DNA from: Tanytarsus gracilentus | Lineage: Eukaryota; Arthropoda; Insecta; Diptera; Chironomidae | Direction of reading: 5' to 3' | DNA: 64,000 bases | Assembly: GCA_038502055.1 (NCBI GenBank) | Contig: JAXRKN010000043.1 | Location: 6,882,001 to 6,946,000 of the forward strand | Shown here: positions 28,801-39,202 of the stretch, piece after piece | Position numbering within the stretch: position 1 is the first letter of the stretch | How the letters are laid out: each line of letters begins with the position of its first letter | The notes under the pieces: generated by a model | Seen by the model: only the letters and a program-made list of their open reading frames with translations | What the model was told of the DNA's origin: nothing | The model's database searches: none | Translations under genes and position numbers: made by a program

Positions 28801-28927
28801 CGTCATCGGATTTCCATTGAATGTGATTTTTAGTGTGTCCAATTTTCTTGGGTGGCAGCGGTGGCTTCTTGGAAACCAATTTCTGTTGATCCCTCTCGAT
28901 TGAGGAATTTAAAGTTATCATCTCCAT
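13885..28927 (-). CDS. Large coiled-coil protein, possibly JAKMIP-like, 11 exons
   Basis: Exons (minus, 5' to 3'): 28927-28689, 28358-28064, 27359-27300, 18188-18060, 17947-17672, 17550-17392, 16420-16250, 16151-15963, 15908-14145, 14089-13973, 13914-13885. They sum to 3,429 nt, 1,142 aa plus TAA. Every junction is GT-AG; junction 1 is phase 2 and the rest are phase 0. Seen: a proline-rich KKPPLPPKK stretch (possible SH3 ligand) near residue 20, heptad coiled coil at about 45-195, a Ser/Thr-rich low-complexity middle (about 200-300), more coiled coil with REQNELLEFRILELEE at about 367-382, an acidic/Met-rich linker (SEDLMMMTMSSDSG), and one 588-codon exon of nearly continuous heptads (about 507-1094). 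The C-terminus is short and ends KFAKWV. The LLEFR motif closely resembles the C-terminal coiled coil of JAKMIP proteins as I remember it; the rest does not clearly match, and ninein/Bsg25D is an alternative. Role inferred: cytoskeletal or scaffold protein. The 28927 ATG has an in-frame stop further upstream, but additional 5' exons or exons within the 9.1 kb intron are possible. Confidence 0.75.
18189..27299 (-). other. 9.1 kb third intron of the coiled-coil gene
   Basis: It lies between the 20-codon exon 27300-27359 (donor CAG|GTGAGT) and the exon at 18060-18188 (acceptor TTGCAG). It contains a long-hairpin MITE-like element at 19728-19913. No further exon was recognised, but a cassette exon or an alternative first exon could be hidden. 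The downstream exon begins with ATG (MRSTTMIGDIG), so an internal promoter giving a shorter isoform is possible. Short open frames inside look random. Confidence 0.5.
19728..19913. mobile_element. Long-hairpin MITE-like element, copy 1
   Basis: Two arms of about 80-90 bp form an imperfect inverted repeat around a 30-40 nt loop. The left arm contains CGCTTACTTTGATAATC and TTTGAAATTAAAAATTACGT. The right arm contains the reverse complements, including a perfect block about 27 nt long. The loop holds CACAGTAAACTTC. The same layout recurs at 28502-28645, so this is a family of foldback or MITE-type elements. No target-site duplication was resolved. It sits in intron 3 of the coiled-coil gene. Confidence 0.6.
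28502..28645. mobile_element. Long-hairpin MITE-like element, copy 2
   Basis: Starts GCTCTTAAGATTTTTCGGTT and ends with the inverse (AATCGAAAATCTT). The loop contains AAAATTCACAGTAAACTTC, shared with copy 1. The left arm has lost about 20 bp (the block matching GGTACCAAAAAAATTAT) relative to its right arm. It lies in the 330-bp first intron of the coiled-coil gene, making up nearly half of it. Confidence 0.6.
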
Positions 28928-31111
28928 CTCGCGAATCGATAATCTATCTCTATCTCGTTTAGTGCTTACAAATAAACTAAGACGTTGAACTCAATTATTA
29001 ATTTTATATTTTTCTGGGATTGCCTCGGCGTCTCTCTACTTTTCCGACAGCCGATCCTTTATTACAAATTATTTTTTCTCGAGCCTATTCATGCACGAAA
29101 TTGATGAAATGAAAAAGAAAAAAGAACATTCGAAGATGAGTGAGTGAGAGAGAACATCATCATAATTCATCATCAACAAAGGCAGCATATTCAAAGTAAA
29201 AATTAGTTAAAAGTTTCTTTTAACCTCACTTCTTCTTCTTCCTTGTAACTCTTTAATAAATCTTACAATACTCTTCTATGCTTGCTAGTAAATCTATGGA
29301 ATAACCGTGTGAAATATCTATCAGTAATGTGGTTTGAGATTTTGGGTGGTTTTTGAAAGTCTAACGAGACTTTTCAAATGAGGTATTGAGGTTTGGAAAT
29401 TAATTCAAAAAATATTAAAAAAAGTTTTTAAATTTTAGTTTTGCGATAAAAAAAATAAAAATTATTAAATATTCAATACATCATGAAAAAATCACAATTT
29501 GCAGGCTATTTTCTGCTAATTTGATCTCATTTTATTTATCACGTTACATAACCTCAAAAGCGTTCCCTTTCTAAAATCTTCCAATAAAAAGAGCATCAAA
29601 AAAATGAATGCTTGAAGAGCATACTCTAAACCTCGCGAGTAAAAAGGAATGAAGAAAATTACAACAACGCAAAATCTAACGACATAATAAAGAGCTAAAC
29701 AACAGCGACAAATACATATGCACACGAACTGAGTCATCCAGAGCTCTTTTAAATATTCTTCAAACAATTGATTTGGGTAGGCACGATTTATCATTATTTA
29801 CTCAAGACGCTCTTATGATGAAACTACGGATTGCCCGATTGATGTTGTGATCGAGTGGTGACAGAAAGTTTTCTCATTGTATGACAATTTCCTCCGAAAA
29901 AAAAGACTAGACAATAACAAAATATTAAGATTGTTGAGAGAAAGTGCAAACATAATTTTTTCTTGAATGGGGAAGCTGTCAATCGGGTAAAATCGTGTGA
30001 TATTTTTTGTGGATAGTAAAAATAAAAATGTGTGTAATTTTTGGAGGTGATTCAGATTTTTTTAATTTAATTGAAATTTTTGAATCGTCAGAGAATTATT
30101 TACAATTCAATAATTTTATTTTAAGAAATTTATCTAATTTTTTTCACCACCAGACATTTGACATGTAACTCCTCAATTCATCTCACTAATTGTGTCAAAA
30201 AAAACTTGTAAAGTAAACTCTTAAATTTTATTATGTCAGACAAAGATCTTAATGAATCGAAGAGTTCTCTGCGCAACGATGATGAATGTCTCTGACTCAA
30301 TTTGTAAATGAGAGAAAAATTTATATCATCATTTCGCATAATTAAAAATAGTTTGTTAATTACCAAAAATTACTTCAAAAAAAATGTAATCAGTAGCAAA
30401 TTTCCGCGTGCTCATGTCATCTTTAGTAAGGTTGCGTCACTTTGTTCACAAAAAAATTTAAAGTCTTCAATGTGAATGCAACTTTAATGATTAATGTCAA
30501 CTCGATCATGTTGCTTCCGTGACCATAAGGCTTTTAATTCGCAATTAAGACACGACATTGCATAATTAATTAGAGAAACCGTCGTGAGCATTAGAGCACA
30601 TCATTAGCATTATCTTCAAGGTGTTTTTCATCCCTCGTTGTCACTAGACAATATAATGAAAGACACAAAAAATAAACGTTCACAGTTAAGCGACCCTGAA
30701 AGCTCATTTTTGTTGTGTCAAAATATAACCTCGTGGAATTATTCTTGTGAACTTATTTAGAAGTGTGCCTAATTCGGATAGAATGGAAAGATTTAAATAA
30801 TTGAAGATTTAATTTGATGGGAGAGTGATTGAAAAACTTCCGAAGAATTAATTTGAAAAAAATAATTGGTGATTAATAAATTAGGATTCAAACTTTTAAC
30901 TAAGCAAAATTATGCAAATTTTACAAAACAAATTTAATTGTTCTTCTTTGAATCACCAAACAGTCTTCCTATTTCCTTTTTCCATTAGATAAATATATTA
31001 TTTTTAATGCATTCTTATTTATGCCAGTAAGGAATTTAAAGCTTAACTAAGCGGAAGTTTATTAAGAAACTTCAAATCAGAACGTTTAAAAGAAATTTTT
31101 TTATTCCAGTT
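28928..31111. other. Upstream region of the coiled-coil gene
   Basis: The frame upstream of the ATG at 28927 stays open for a short distance (ending ...RDRLSIRE before the Met) and then meets a stop. 28928 to about 28965 may therefore be 5' leader or the tail of an upstream-extended exon. No promoter could be identified with confidence, and no other gene is visible. Confidence 0.4.
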
Positions 31112-32403
31112 TCACTTGAGCTATAATTTTCTCTGTTAGATTAGATTAGATTAGATGACGATTAGGTGGCCACTACCGAAGTAGGAGAGACGTCCAACGC
31201 AACCACACATGATTGACCCCCGATTCCTCGGAAAAGCAGGGTCTAGCGGGCTACTTAGGCAAGTATCTACAGTCGATACAAGCCACAGGTTACGAACAAA
31301 CCCCTTCTCGGAATAAATACAATTAGATAATCGTTAGTGAGAACTGATGTCGGGCCAACCACCCTCTACCATCAGCGTTGGTTAATAGGGAATTTTAAAA
31401 AATACCTTTACGGCAATGTTAGTGTGTTAGTGTTTTTGTTTTTTGCAATTTGTAAGTTTTTGTTTTCGAATGATTTTTTGTTTGTAGTTTCTAGAGAAAC
31501 TACGGTTAAGAACAGTCTTGTTTACTGAACAGATATTACAGTTTCCAACTAATCAAAACCAAATCAACAATATATTTCAAATCACTTAGATAAAAGCCGT
31601 GATTCCACCACTACCTTCCTCAACTGAGACTAGTGTACACAGTTGGCAACGTTCACAAACAAAGACCCTCCTTCGAGAACGAAGTGTGCAAACCCCTTAA
31701 TTCCTATCAAAATACTTGCAAACAAAATAAAACAAAAAAAAAATTACAATTCTCTAACTGACACTTTTATTTTGAAATTCACCACTCATAATTCTCCTAA
31801 TTCACCACTCAACCCCTTTCCTTAGTTAAATTTCCCTTTGTTTATATCGCACCCCCTTATTTTCCCAAAAAATAAAAATAAAATTCTACCAAAGTTAAAT
31901 CAATTTATCAGCTAAACTGACAAAACTACCCCTCATACAGCACTTCATCACACTGAAGTCACTTTCAATGTCATGCTCAACCATCCCGCTCGACTTCCCC
32001 GTAAATCAAAAATCAAAAATCAAGGATTTAAATAAACAATTCAATTAAAATAAGTAAATAAATAAATTCCTTCATTGATACCCATGAAGAAAATATTTGG
32101 AGAGAGTTACTCTCCGAAGTGAGAATGAGCGAGAGAGAAAAAAAAAATATGGAGTGAAATTCTAAGAATTTGATTTCACAATAAAATAATTTCACTCATT
32201 TCCACTTCCTTACGTAATTAATCGATGAAACTCGATGAATTTGATGATGATGACACACTTAGGAACACATTTAAAATAAATTAATGATGATAAAAACACT
32301 TTAAACAGGGTAAATTAATATTTATTTGACGAGGTTAAAAATCGCGATGGTGTTCGGTTTACTGTCCGGATGAAACTCACTTGAGCTATAATTTTCTCTG
32401 TTA
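31112..32403 (-). mobile_element. Retroposon-like insertion with 27-bp target duplication and (TAATC)n tail
   Basis: An identical 27-bp sequence beginning TCACTTGAGCTATAATTTTC occurs at 31112-31138 and 32377-32403 and brackets 1,238 bp. Read on the minus strand, the insert ends with about four TAATC repeats directly against the duplication. That is the pattern of a non-LTR retrotransposon or SINE-like element that ends in a short tandem repeat. The tail-proximal 200 bp is visibly less AT-rich than its surroundings, as expected of an element end. No long open frame exists, so the copy is 5'-truncated, internally deleted or non-autonomous. Clade unknown. Confidence 0.65.
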
Positions 32404-34453
32404 ATGAATAATTAATTACAAGTCAATAGCCATGTCCACTCCTAGAGTGCGACTCACTCACATAATAAGCATGATGAACAAATTTTCGAATAAAAAAATT
32501 CACGAATTTGTAATGATCGTGAAATCCAATTTTGATTAGTGGCCAATAAAAAAAATCGACACATGACTAATGACCGAATGCCAATGTCAGTGTCATGTGA
32601 GAGTGTGAAAGAGATTTAATGCTGCTGTGATCATTTTGCAATTAAAACTCACGCTGAAAAAATAAAAATTCATTTTGTCACTGCATGCGATGAGTACGCA
32701 GATGGCTTTCACATCATCAACGCCGCTATGTGTGCACACGCCAAGTATAAGAAATGTTTACGTTAAAATAAAATTTAGAGTCGGCACGATGCTGAATCAA
32801 AACTTTTTTCTCACGATGATAAAAGAAAAATTTTTATGAGCAGCCGAAAGACGAAAATTTTTTTCGATGACGTAGGAAAATTATTTTTTACTTTCAATAT
32901 GCATAAAATTCTTTTTATAAAAAAAAGTTAATTTAATTTTTATGCCACAAATTTTTTAATTAAAGTGCTCGAGTTACTTCGGCATACACAAAAAAATTTC
33001 TCACTCACTTTCTTCGTTGATTAATTTTGTCATTAATTTTTCAACAGAAAGAAATCACTTTTTTCACTCGCGCCTCTTTAATTCTATTTTCAGTCTACTG
33101 ATCTAATTATTTGTTCCGCTTTAGAGCAAAAAAAAGAGAATCACTTCCAGTAGGAGGAACACCAGCTGTCACCGAATCTAATTACACTCTAGGCAAAAAT
33201 TCGTTTCGCAATTGTTCGCGTGCATCGAGAGAAAATAATGTTTGTGTCTATAATTACCAAAAAAAAAATACTTTTCAGTCTTTTCGCTTATCTTTCACTG
33301 CCTTTCCAAGTTTTTCCTTGGCGCTTCTTCTTATCGCGCAATTCCCTTCTTCTTAGATTAAATTTCTTAATTTAATTTCGATTTCGGTTTCGTATTTGAA
33401 TAGCTATAAATGTGTGTGGTTCGATTAATTTTATTTTCTAGGTAGACACACTTAAACTTAAAGTAAAATAAACAACAAAAAATTGGATCGCGAATGCGAT
33501 TTTCGCGAGATGAGGATTTCGACTGAAGGCGCAAACAACAAAATTGCCGAGAAGTTTTTTTTCTTCTCTCAGCTAAAATTAACGCATTCAAGCTATGATG
33601 TACACACAAATTCATTCTCGAGTGGGCATCGATCGGATGAGTCGAGAGAAATTTTCGCTACAAGGTTACAAGTTGGGCACATCATTCGCTATTGACTTTG
33701 GGAACGTAAATCTTGCACACATTTTCCAAGCACCTTATAGATTTACACTTTAACGATGTCGGCAGCAAAAACCAGCGTGTGTGCAATGTGATCACCGCTT
33801 AAATGTTGCCTTTGTGGTGTTAATAATGGTGTAATGGAGATAGATAAGGAAAGTAAGTAATGAATGGGTGTCATGTTGACTTAAATACATTTTTTCTTCT
33901 CTCTCTCACTCTCGAGATTATTAATTGCCAACGCGCATATTACGAGAAGGAAATGTGAGTCTATGTGTGATAAAAAATTTCCATTAGTTTTGTTTAAATT
34001 TTAAATTATCATCTTTTTTTGGAAATTAATGATTATAAGCAAATATTTTTTCGTTTGGGTATTTAGAATTGTTAAAGTTGAAATTTATTATTTGTAAAAT
34101 TTATTAGTGAAATTTGGAATGTAAAATTAAGATGTTTTAATTCAGTTGAGTCACCATTTTTTTTAAAACCTGAAAAAAAATGATTCGTAACTTTTACAAG
34201 AAAATTTTTCAAAAGTTTCTTTTCATCACTGAATTAATGCTTGAGCACGTGTTGAAAAACCGTTAAAGATTTTTTTGAATATTTTTTTTGCTATAAAGCT
34301 CTTAGAAATATATTTTAACTCTGTCATAGAATCTGAACTGATCTTGGATATCTTCAAAAAAATTAATTTTTATAAAATGATCCGGAAACTAATTAAAATT
34401 AACTTATTTGGAGCAATTTAAGACAGTGATCCATAAAATTTATTTTTTTATAT
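32404..34453. other. Gene-free stretch downstream of the rhomboid cluster
   Basis: No supported exon. Open frames at about 33111-33695 overlap on both strands and lack splice context or recognisable domains. Confidence 0.45.
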
Positions 34454-34459
34454 TTTATT
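34454..34459 (-). terminator. Polyadenylation signal of RhoA
   Basis: AATAAA on the minus strand, about 57 nt downstream of the RhoA stop codon (34516-34518), a suitable distance for a short 3' UTR. Confidence 0.45.
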
Positions 34460-34515
34460 GCTTAAAATTTATAATAATATTAAAGAATCTTAAATCTATA
34501 GCTATGGTGATAATT

Positions 34516-36420
34516 TTAAAGTGATGCTTTTTCTGGTATATTTGCTCGTGGAGCAAGAAAATGTTCTGGGTAAAAAATGTGGAAGCAAATTCCACCGATC
34601 ATCGCCAATGTGTAAATTGTAACTGCAATGAACCAAATAACTTTCTCGTGATGTTCTTGATTTAAATTTCTTAACACTCCAATTCCAACCAGCAGACCTG
34701 CAATACCGCCACAAAGATGAGCCTAAAAGAGATGTTAACAAATATTTTTTGGCAAATAAAATTTAAAAATCTCACCGTGTAACCGACTCGATCAAACGGA
34801 TCAGAAATATGTCGATGAATACTCATTCCTACGTCAGTGCCGATGTAAATTAGAAACACAAACAATTGAATAACGCCCGATCTCATTTCTTGCCAGTTCA
34901 TGATGATCGATGCTATGTGTGCAGTAATCAACGCATAAACTCCACCCGATGCACCAGCCAAATAAATATTTGGATTAACGATGGAAGTTCCCATCGAGCC
35001 AGCAGCAACGCCAGCAATGTAAACTAAGGCCACTCGCCACCAGCAATGAACTGTTAATAGTTGGAAAAACTTTTTTAAAAATTTATGAATGTTGACAATC
35101 TTCATCTACCAAACATAATATGCTTTCTATTAGAATGCTCTAATTTACAAGCTTTTGCTATACCTAGCTCGAGAAATGTTCCGAGAAAAAGTTGAACGAT
35201 CAGATTCATAACCAAATGCATCACACCGACATGAACGAACATGTAAGTCACAAAACGCCAAGCTTGATCACGTCTTCGAGGATTGTAGACAAAAAGTTTC
35301 GCGACAGGTCCACTCAACTGCGTGCCAACCTGATATATATCAGCATTGTAGTCTCTATATATTTTAAAAAATTGTAAATTTGTAAGATTCGATAATTTTT
35401 TAACTTACTGCATGTAAACAACATCAATGACGAAGCAAATAACTTCAAGAATGCTAAAAATCACCATCGTTAAAGGTGGTGGCCATAACTTCATCTGATC
35501 TTCGTAATCTCCTTCGGCATCTAAAAAATTTTTAACATCTTTACAATTTCATTTAAAAAAGCAGAAAAATTATTAAAAACATGTGATGAAATCATCGGGC
35601 ACGCTTCAACCGAAAGGGTAGAATCAAAAAATTTAAAAGTATCGTGATTAACCGGAAAGATAAGAAGGGAACTCCATGATAACACACGTGATTACACAAT
35701 TATCGTCTGATGTCTTTGTTTTTCAATAAAAATACAAAATTTCATCATAATTTGCAATTCTTACCCATTAAAATTGTGTCATATTGAGATGTCAGTGAAT
35801 ATCCGCCTGATTTAAAAAGTAAAAATTTATAAACTTTAAAAATTCTAAATTAAATATTTTACCATGATCAACTTGATCGAAAGCACTGGCGGCTTGAACA
35901 GGAAGAGGTAGTTTGTGATGTTTTGCAGCACACCGAGGCGGGATGATATATTCACAGTATTTTGTGCACCAATCAGCCACGACCCAATGATTTTTGCGGC
36001 TCATCTTATAAAATTCTTCAAAGCTAAGTTTTCCATCATTATCTTCATCGTGCGCTTGATGCAAATATTCGCAAACACTTTTAGGTAAGTCTTTGCATTG
36101 CTCTGGATTTCTTTTCATCAATTTCTTCATTTCACAAATACTCAAAAACCCGTCACGGTCGGTATCGTACTGCAAAATAGAATCTTATCAGTGGATGAGT
36201 CATGGAAAACACTCGCGTGAATTTTACTTTTCTGAAAATTTTCAAGGTTCTAAATCCTTCGGCGCGTTCCTCTCTATAAATAAATTATTTAATCTCGACT
36301 AACAGATAAGATTAATTAAATCAACCTGCTCGTCATTCTCTCAAAAGGAATTCGAATTCTCGGTTGCGAACTTTCAATCTGAACGATTTGATGGAGGTCG
36401 TTTGAAAAATGTACAGCCAT
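34516..36420 (-). CDS. RhoA: EF-hand rhomboid intramembrane serine protease (rho-4/RHBDL3-like)
   Basis: Exons (minus): 36420-36326, 36273-36228, 36169-35863, 35806-35765, 35520-35409, 35354-35164, 35050-34776, 34722-34516; 1,275 nt, 424 aa. Two canonical EF-hand loops at about D49-E60 (DTDRDGFLSICE) and D88-E99 (DEDNDGKLSFEE) lie in the cytosolic N-terminus. TM1 is at about 180-200, followed by the L1-loop WR (233-234), the FVHVGVMHLVMN helix, the catalytic Ser in GASGG (S299), and the catalytic His in AHLCGGIAG (H358). Rhomboids cleave single-pass membrane proteins within the membrane, classically EGF-type ligand precursors. In the EF-hand (rho-4) class calcium binding is known to modulate activity. 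Exon 3 carries an extra linker (about residues 128-149) absent from the other two copies. RhoA is the most downstream of three tandem copies, 279 bp from RhoB. The catalytic residues are intact, so it is predicted active. The substrate is unknown. Confidence 0.93.
34936..35055 (-). other. Homogenised catalytic-exon tract, RhoA side
   Basis: Counterpart of 39631-39750 in RhoC: three mismatches in 120 bp, while adjoining exons and introns are much more diverged. This suggests recent gene conversion or very recent exchange between the outer two copies. Confidence 0.6.
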
Positions 36421-36452
36421 TTTATCTTTAGAAGAAAATTTTATGTGTTCGA

Positions 36453-36482
36453 GGTTTGAAGGCTGAAACGAAACTAAACTCT
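36453..36482 (-). promoter_or_regulatory. Initiator/5'-leader block of RhoA
   Basis: The minus strand reads AGAGTTTAGTTTCGTTTCAG then CC, 33-62 nt upstream of the RhoA ATG. It aligns with blocks before RhoB and RhoC. The TTAGTTT/TCAGTTT core resembles an arthropod initiator, so transcription probably starts here. Confidence 0.4.
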
Positions 36483-36622
36483 CTTTTAAGGTTTTTGCTC
36501 ACCGTCGATAAAAAAAATAATTTGATAAGATAATTTTTCTTTTTCTTCCTTATTTTTAAACCGAACACGTGGTTTTAGAAAACCGTTAAAAATTAAAGAA
36601 AAAATTAGATTTTTATAATTTT

Positions 36623-36628
36623 TTATTG
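36623..36628 (-). terminator. Polyadenylation signal of RhoB
   Basis: AATAAA on the minus strand about 72 nt after the RhoB stop codon at 36700-36702, and upstream of the RhoA leader. Confidence 0.4.
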
Positions 36629-36699
36629 TCAACAAATAAATTTTTAAATTAAATATAAAGTTTTGAACTCTTTTGATATTTTTTAAATTTTGTGATATT

Positions 36700-38443
36700 T
36701 TATAATCCCGACTTTAGAGGTTCGTTTTCGATTGGCGATCGGAAATAATCAGAATTGAAAATGTGGAAGCAAACTCCTGAGATCATCAGTATGAAATAAA
36801 TTGTAACGGCAAGCCACCAAACTTTCTTCTCGTATGGCCGCTTCTTTAAATTTCTTAAAACAGCAATTCCAACAAGAATGCCAGCCAAACCACCGCATAA
36901 GTGCGCCTTAAAAATTTAAATCATTTTTTATTCAATCAGAATAATTTTTTTACCATATAGCCAATACTGTCGTTTGGATCTGCCATGTGCTTTTGGATGC
37001 TAGTTCCAATATCGTATCCACAAAATAAAAGGAACACAATCAACTGAATGAATCCCGTTTTCATCTCATGCCAGTTTAAAAAAATTGTTGCTATGTGCGC
37101 AGTAATTAATGCATAAACTCCACCCGATGCACCAGCAAGTTGAAGTGGATTTGAAATTGAAGTTCCCATTGAACCAGCAAGAACGCCAGCAAGATATATC
37201 ACTACGATTTGCCACCAGCTGTTCACTTTTTGAATAAATAATTATTTGATATTATGCATAAGTCATAAGATTTAATCTTACCCAGCTCATGAAATGTTCC
37301 CACAAAAATTTGAATCACCAGATTTGCTATTAAATGTGTAACATTAACATGAACGAACATGTAAGTGAAAAATCGCCAAACTTCTTTTCTTTTTCTCGTG
37401 TTATAAATAAAAAGTCGCGCCATCGGACCTGATGTGCTGCTTTTTACTTGATTCAAGTCATCGCTTTCATCTCTAAAAAATTTACATTAAAATTAATAAT
37501 TAAAAAAAATTATTCTTACTTGAAGTAAATGGCATCAATTATAAAGAACATGACTTCAATAATACTGAAGATTATCATTGTAATCGGTGGTGGATAAAAA
37601 CTTATTTCCTCTTCGAAAGATCCATCTCCGTCTGCGAAAGTAAAGCAATTTTAATTTTTTTTAAAAAAATAATAACATTTTGCAGATTTAAATTTTAACT
37701 AAGTATGAAATACGAAAAATTTATTATTCATGTAAAAATATCTAAAAATTCCTTGAAAACTTGCTGATTATTTAAAATTATTCATACAACAAAGTTTTAA
37801 AATTTAATACATAAAATCATTCATAAATTTCCAAACTTTTAAATTTTAAAAAGTCACTTACCTTTGTCATCCATCGAATCTGTTGAGCCTGTTTTAAATA
37901 AGAGTTAAAAACGTCCTATAAAAGCAGTAACCATTCACCTTTATTGACGGGCCCTTTATCACGTGGTGGAATAACATATTTGCAGTATTTCACACACCAA
38001 TCATGAACGATCCATTTGTTACCATTACTAAGCTTTAAAAATTCCTCAAAATCAAGTTTACCATCCTTGTCATCGTCGTGCATTTTGAGCAAATTTTTTG
38101 CAACATTTTTAGGTAAATCCATGCATTCACAAGGATTCTGTTCAATCAATTTTTTGAGGTCTTTTTTACTTAAAAATCCATCACGATTAATGTCGTACTG
38201 AGAGAGAAAATTTATTATTTACTCATTCATCGCTTTTAATTTTAATTTATCTTACTTTATTGAAAATTCGTCGAACTTTTCCTATTTCAACGCGTTCTTC
38301 CCTAAATTAAAAAACTTAAAATTAAGTTCAGAGGAAAAATTAATTTTAATTAACCTGCTCAGCACTCGTTTTATAGTTTGGATATTATTTTCTTGCTCGA
38401 TCTGCACCACTTGATGTGGATCGTTGGAAAATTGAACCGACAT
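36700..38443 (-). CDS. RhoB: EF-hand rhomboid intramembrane serine protease
   Basis: Exons (minus): 38443-38355, 38301-38256, 38197-37939, 37888-37862, 37631-37520, 37472-37282, 37225-36954, 36906-36700; 1,203 nt, 400 aa. EF-hand loops are at about D47-D58 (DINRDGFLSKKD) and D86-E97 (DDDKDGKLDFEE). TM1 is at about 157-177, WR precedes the FVHVNVTHLIAN helix, the catalytic Ser is S275 in GASGG, and the catalytic His is H334 in AHLCGGLAG. Intron positions and phases equal those of RhoA and RhoC. It is the most divergent copy: the loop before GASGG is one residue shorter (NPLQLAGASG against NPNIYLAGASG). Its 27-nt exon 4 encodes an acidic linker (GSTDSMDDK) unlike those of the other two. Predicted active; substrate unknown. 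Confidence 0.92.
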
Positions 38444-38487
38444 GAGAAATTTTATTTTGTACTTTTAACTTTGGCTTTGTATGAAAA

Positions 38488-38517
38488 GCTCAATAGCTAG
38501 AATTAAACTAAACTTTT
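38488..38517 (-). promoter_or_regulatory. Initiator/5'-leader block of RhoB
   Basis: The minus strand reads AAAAGTTTAGTTTAATTCTA then GC, 45-74 nt upstream of the RhoB ATG, aligning with the RhoA and RhoC blocks. An AAAATAAAT run just upstream could act as a TATA-like element. Confidence 0.4.
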
Positions 38518-39202
38518 TTCATCTGAATTTATTTTAAAATTTTTTGATGAATAAATTATGATTCAGTCGATTGATGAAGTCATCGGGGAATGCACTTTTG
38601 AATTCATCATTATTTTACTTTATTTTTTAATTTTTTTGACGTCACAAATCTGTGGAAATAAAATCTCAACTCCACAGAAATTAGAAAAAATCTAAAATTT
38701 TAACAAATTTTTATTTTTAAATTTTTTAGTTAAAATGCAAATAATTAAAAGTCAAATATATTTTTTATTTCATTCTTGTCAGCTGCAATTAAAATTTATA
38801 AATTTGAGAGTATAAAAAAATATTTTACTATAATTTAAAAGCTATCAGTAAAAAAACCTAATTTTGTAAAAATAGTGAAAGTAAAAGTTTTGTGAAACTC
38901 GTAAAATTTCAATCACACTTAGAAGCTTGATGATTTAAAATTAAGCATAGCTGAGTAAATTGTAATAAAATTGACACAAATACAAAATTGAATACTGTTT
39001 AAGTATTGAAAAATATCAAGGTTGAAGGTAAAAGTAGGAAATGATGAATTAAGAAGTTTCTTCTCAATCTTGATATGACACGTGACGCTTAAAAAGCTTA
39101 CTTGCAAAATTTAAAACTAGTTAATTCAAACTTTTGAGTCCATATTTGTCATATTAAATTAGGCGCTTTTAAGACACTGAGAGAGATTGGGTGAGTCGAA
39201 GC
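38518..39202. other. Intergenic spacer between RhoC and RhoB
   Basis: Strongly AT-rich. It should contain the RhoC 3' UTR and the RhoB promoter. No clear AATAAA was seen close behind the RhoC stop codon, and no gene lies here. Confidence 0.4.

Noticed and set aside
29516..29794. Hydrophobic 92-codon minus-strand frame
   Set aside because: The hydrophobicity derives from T-rich sequence; no start context, domain or splice sites.
33111..33695. Overlapping open frames on both strands
   Set aside because: No splice context, no domain, and composition typical of random sequence.
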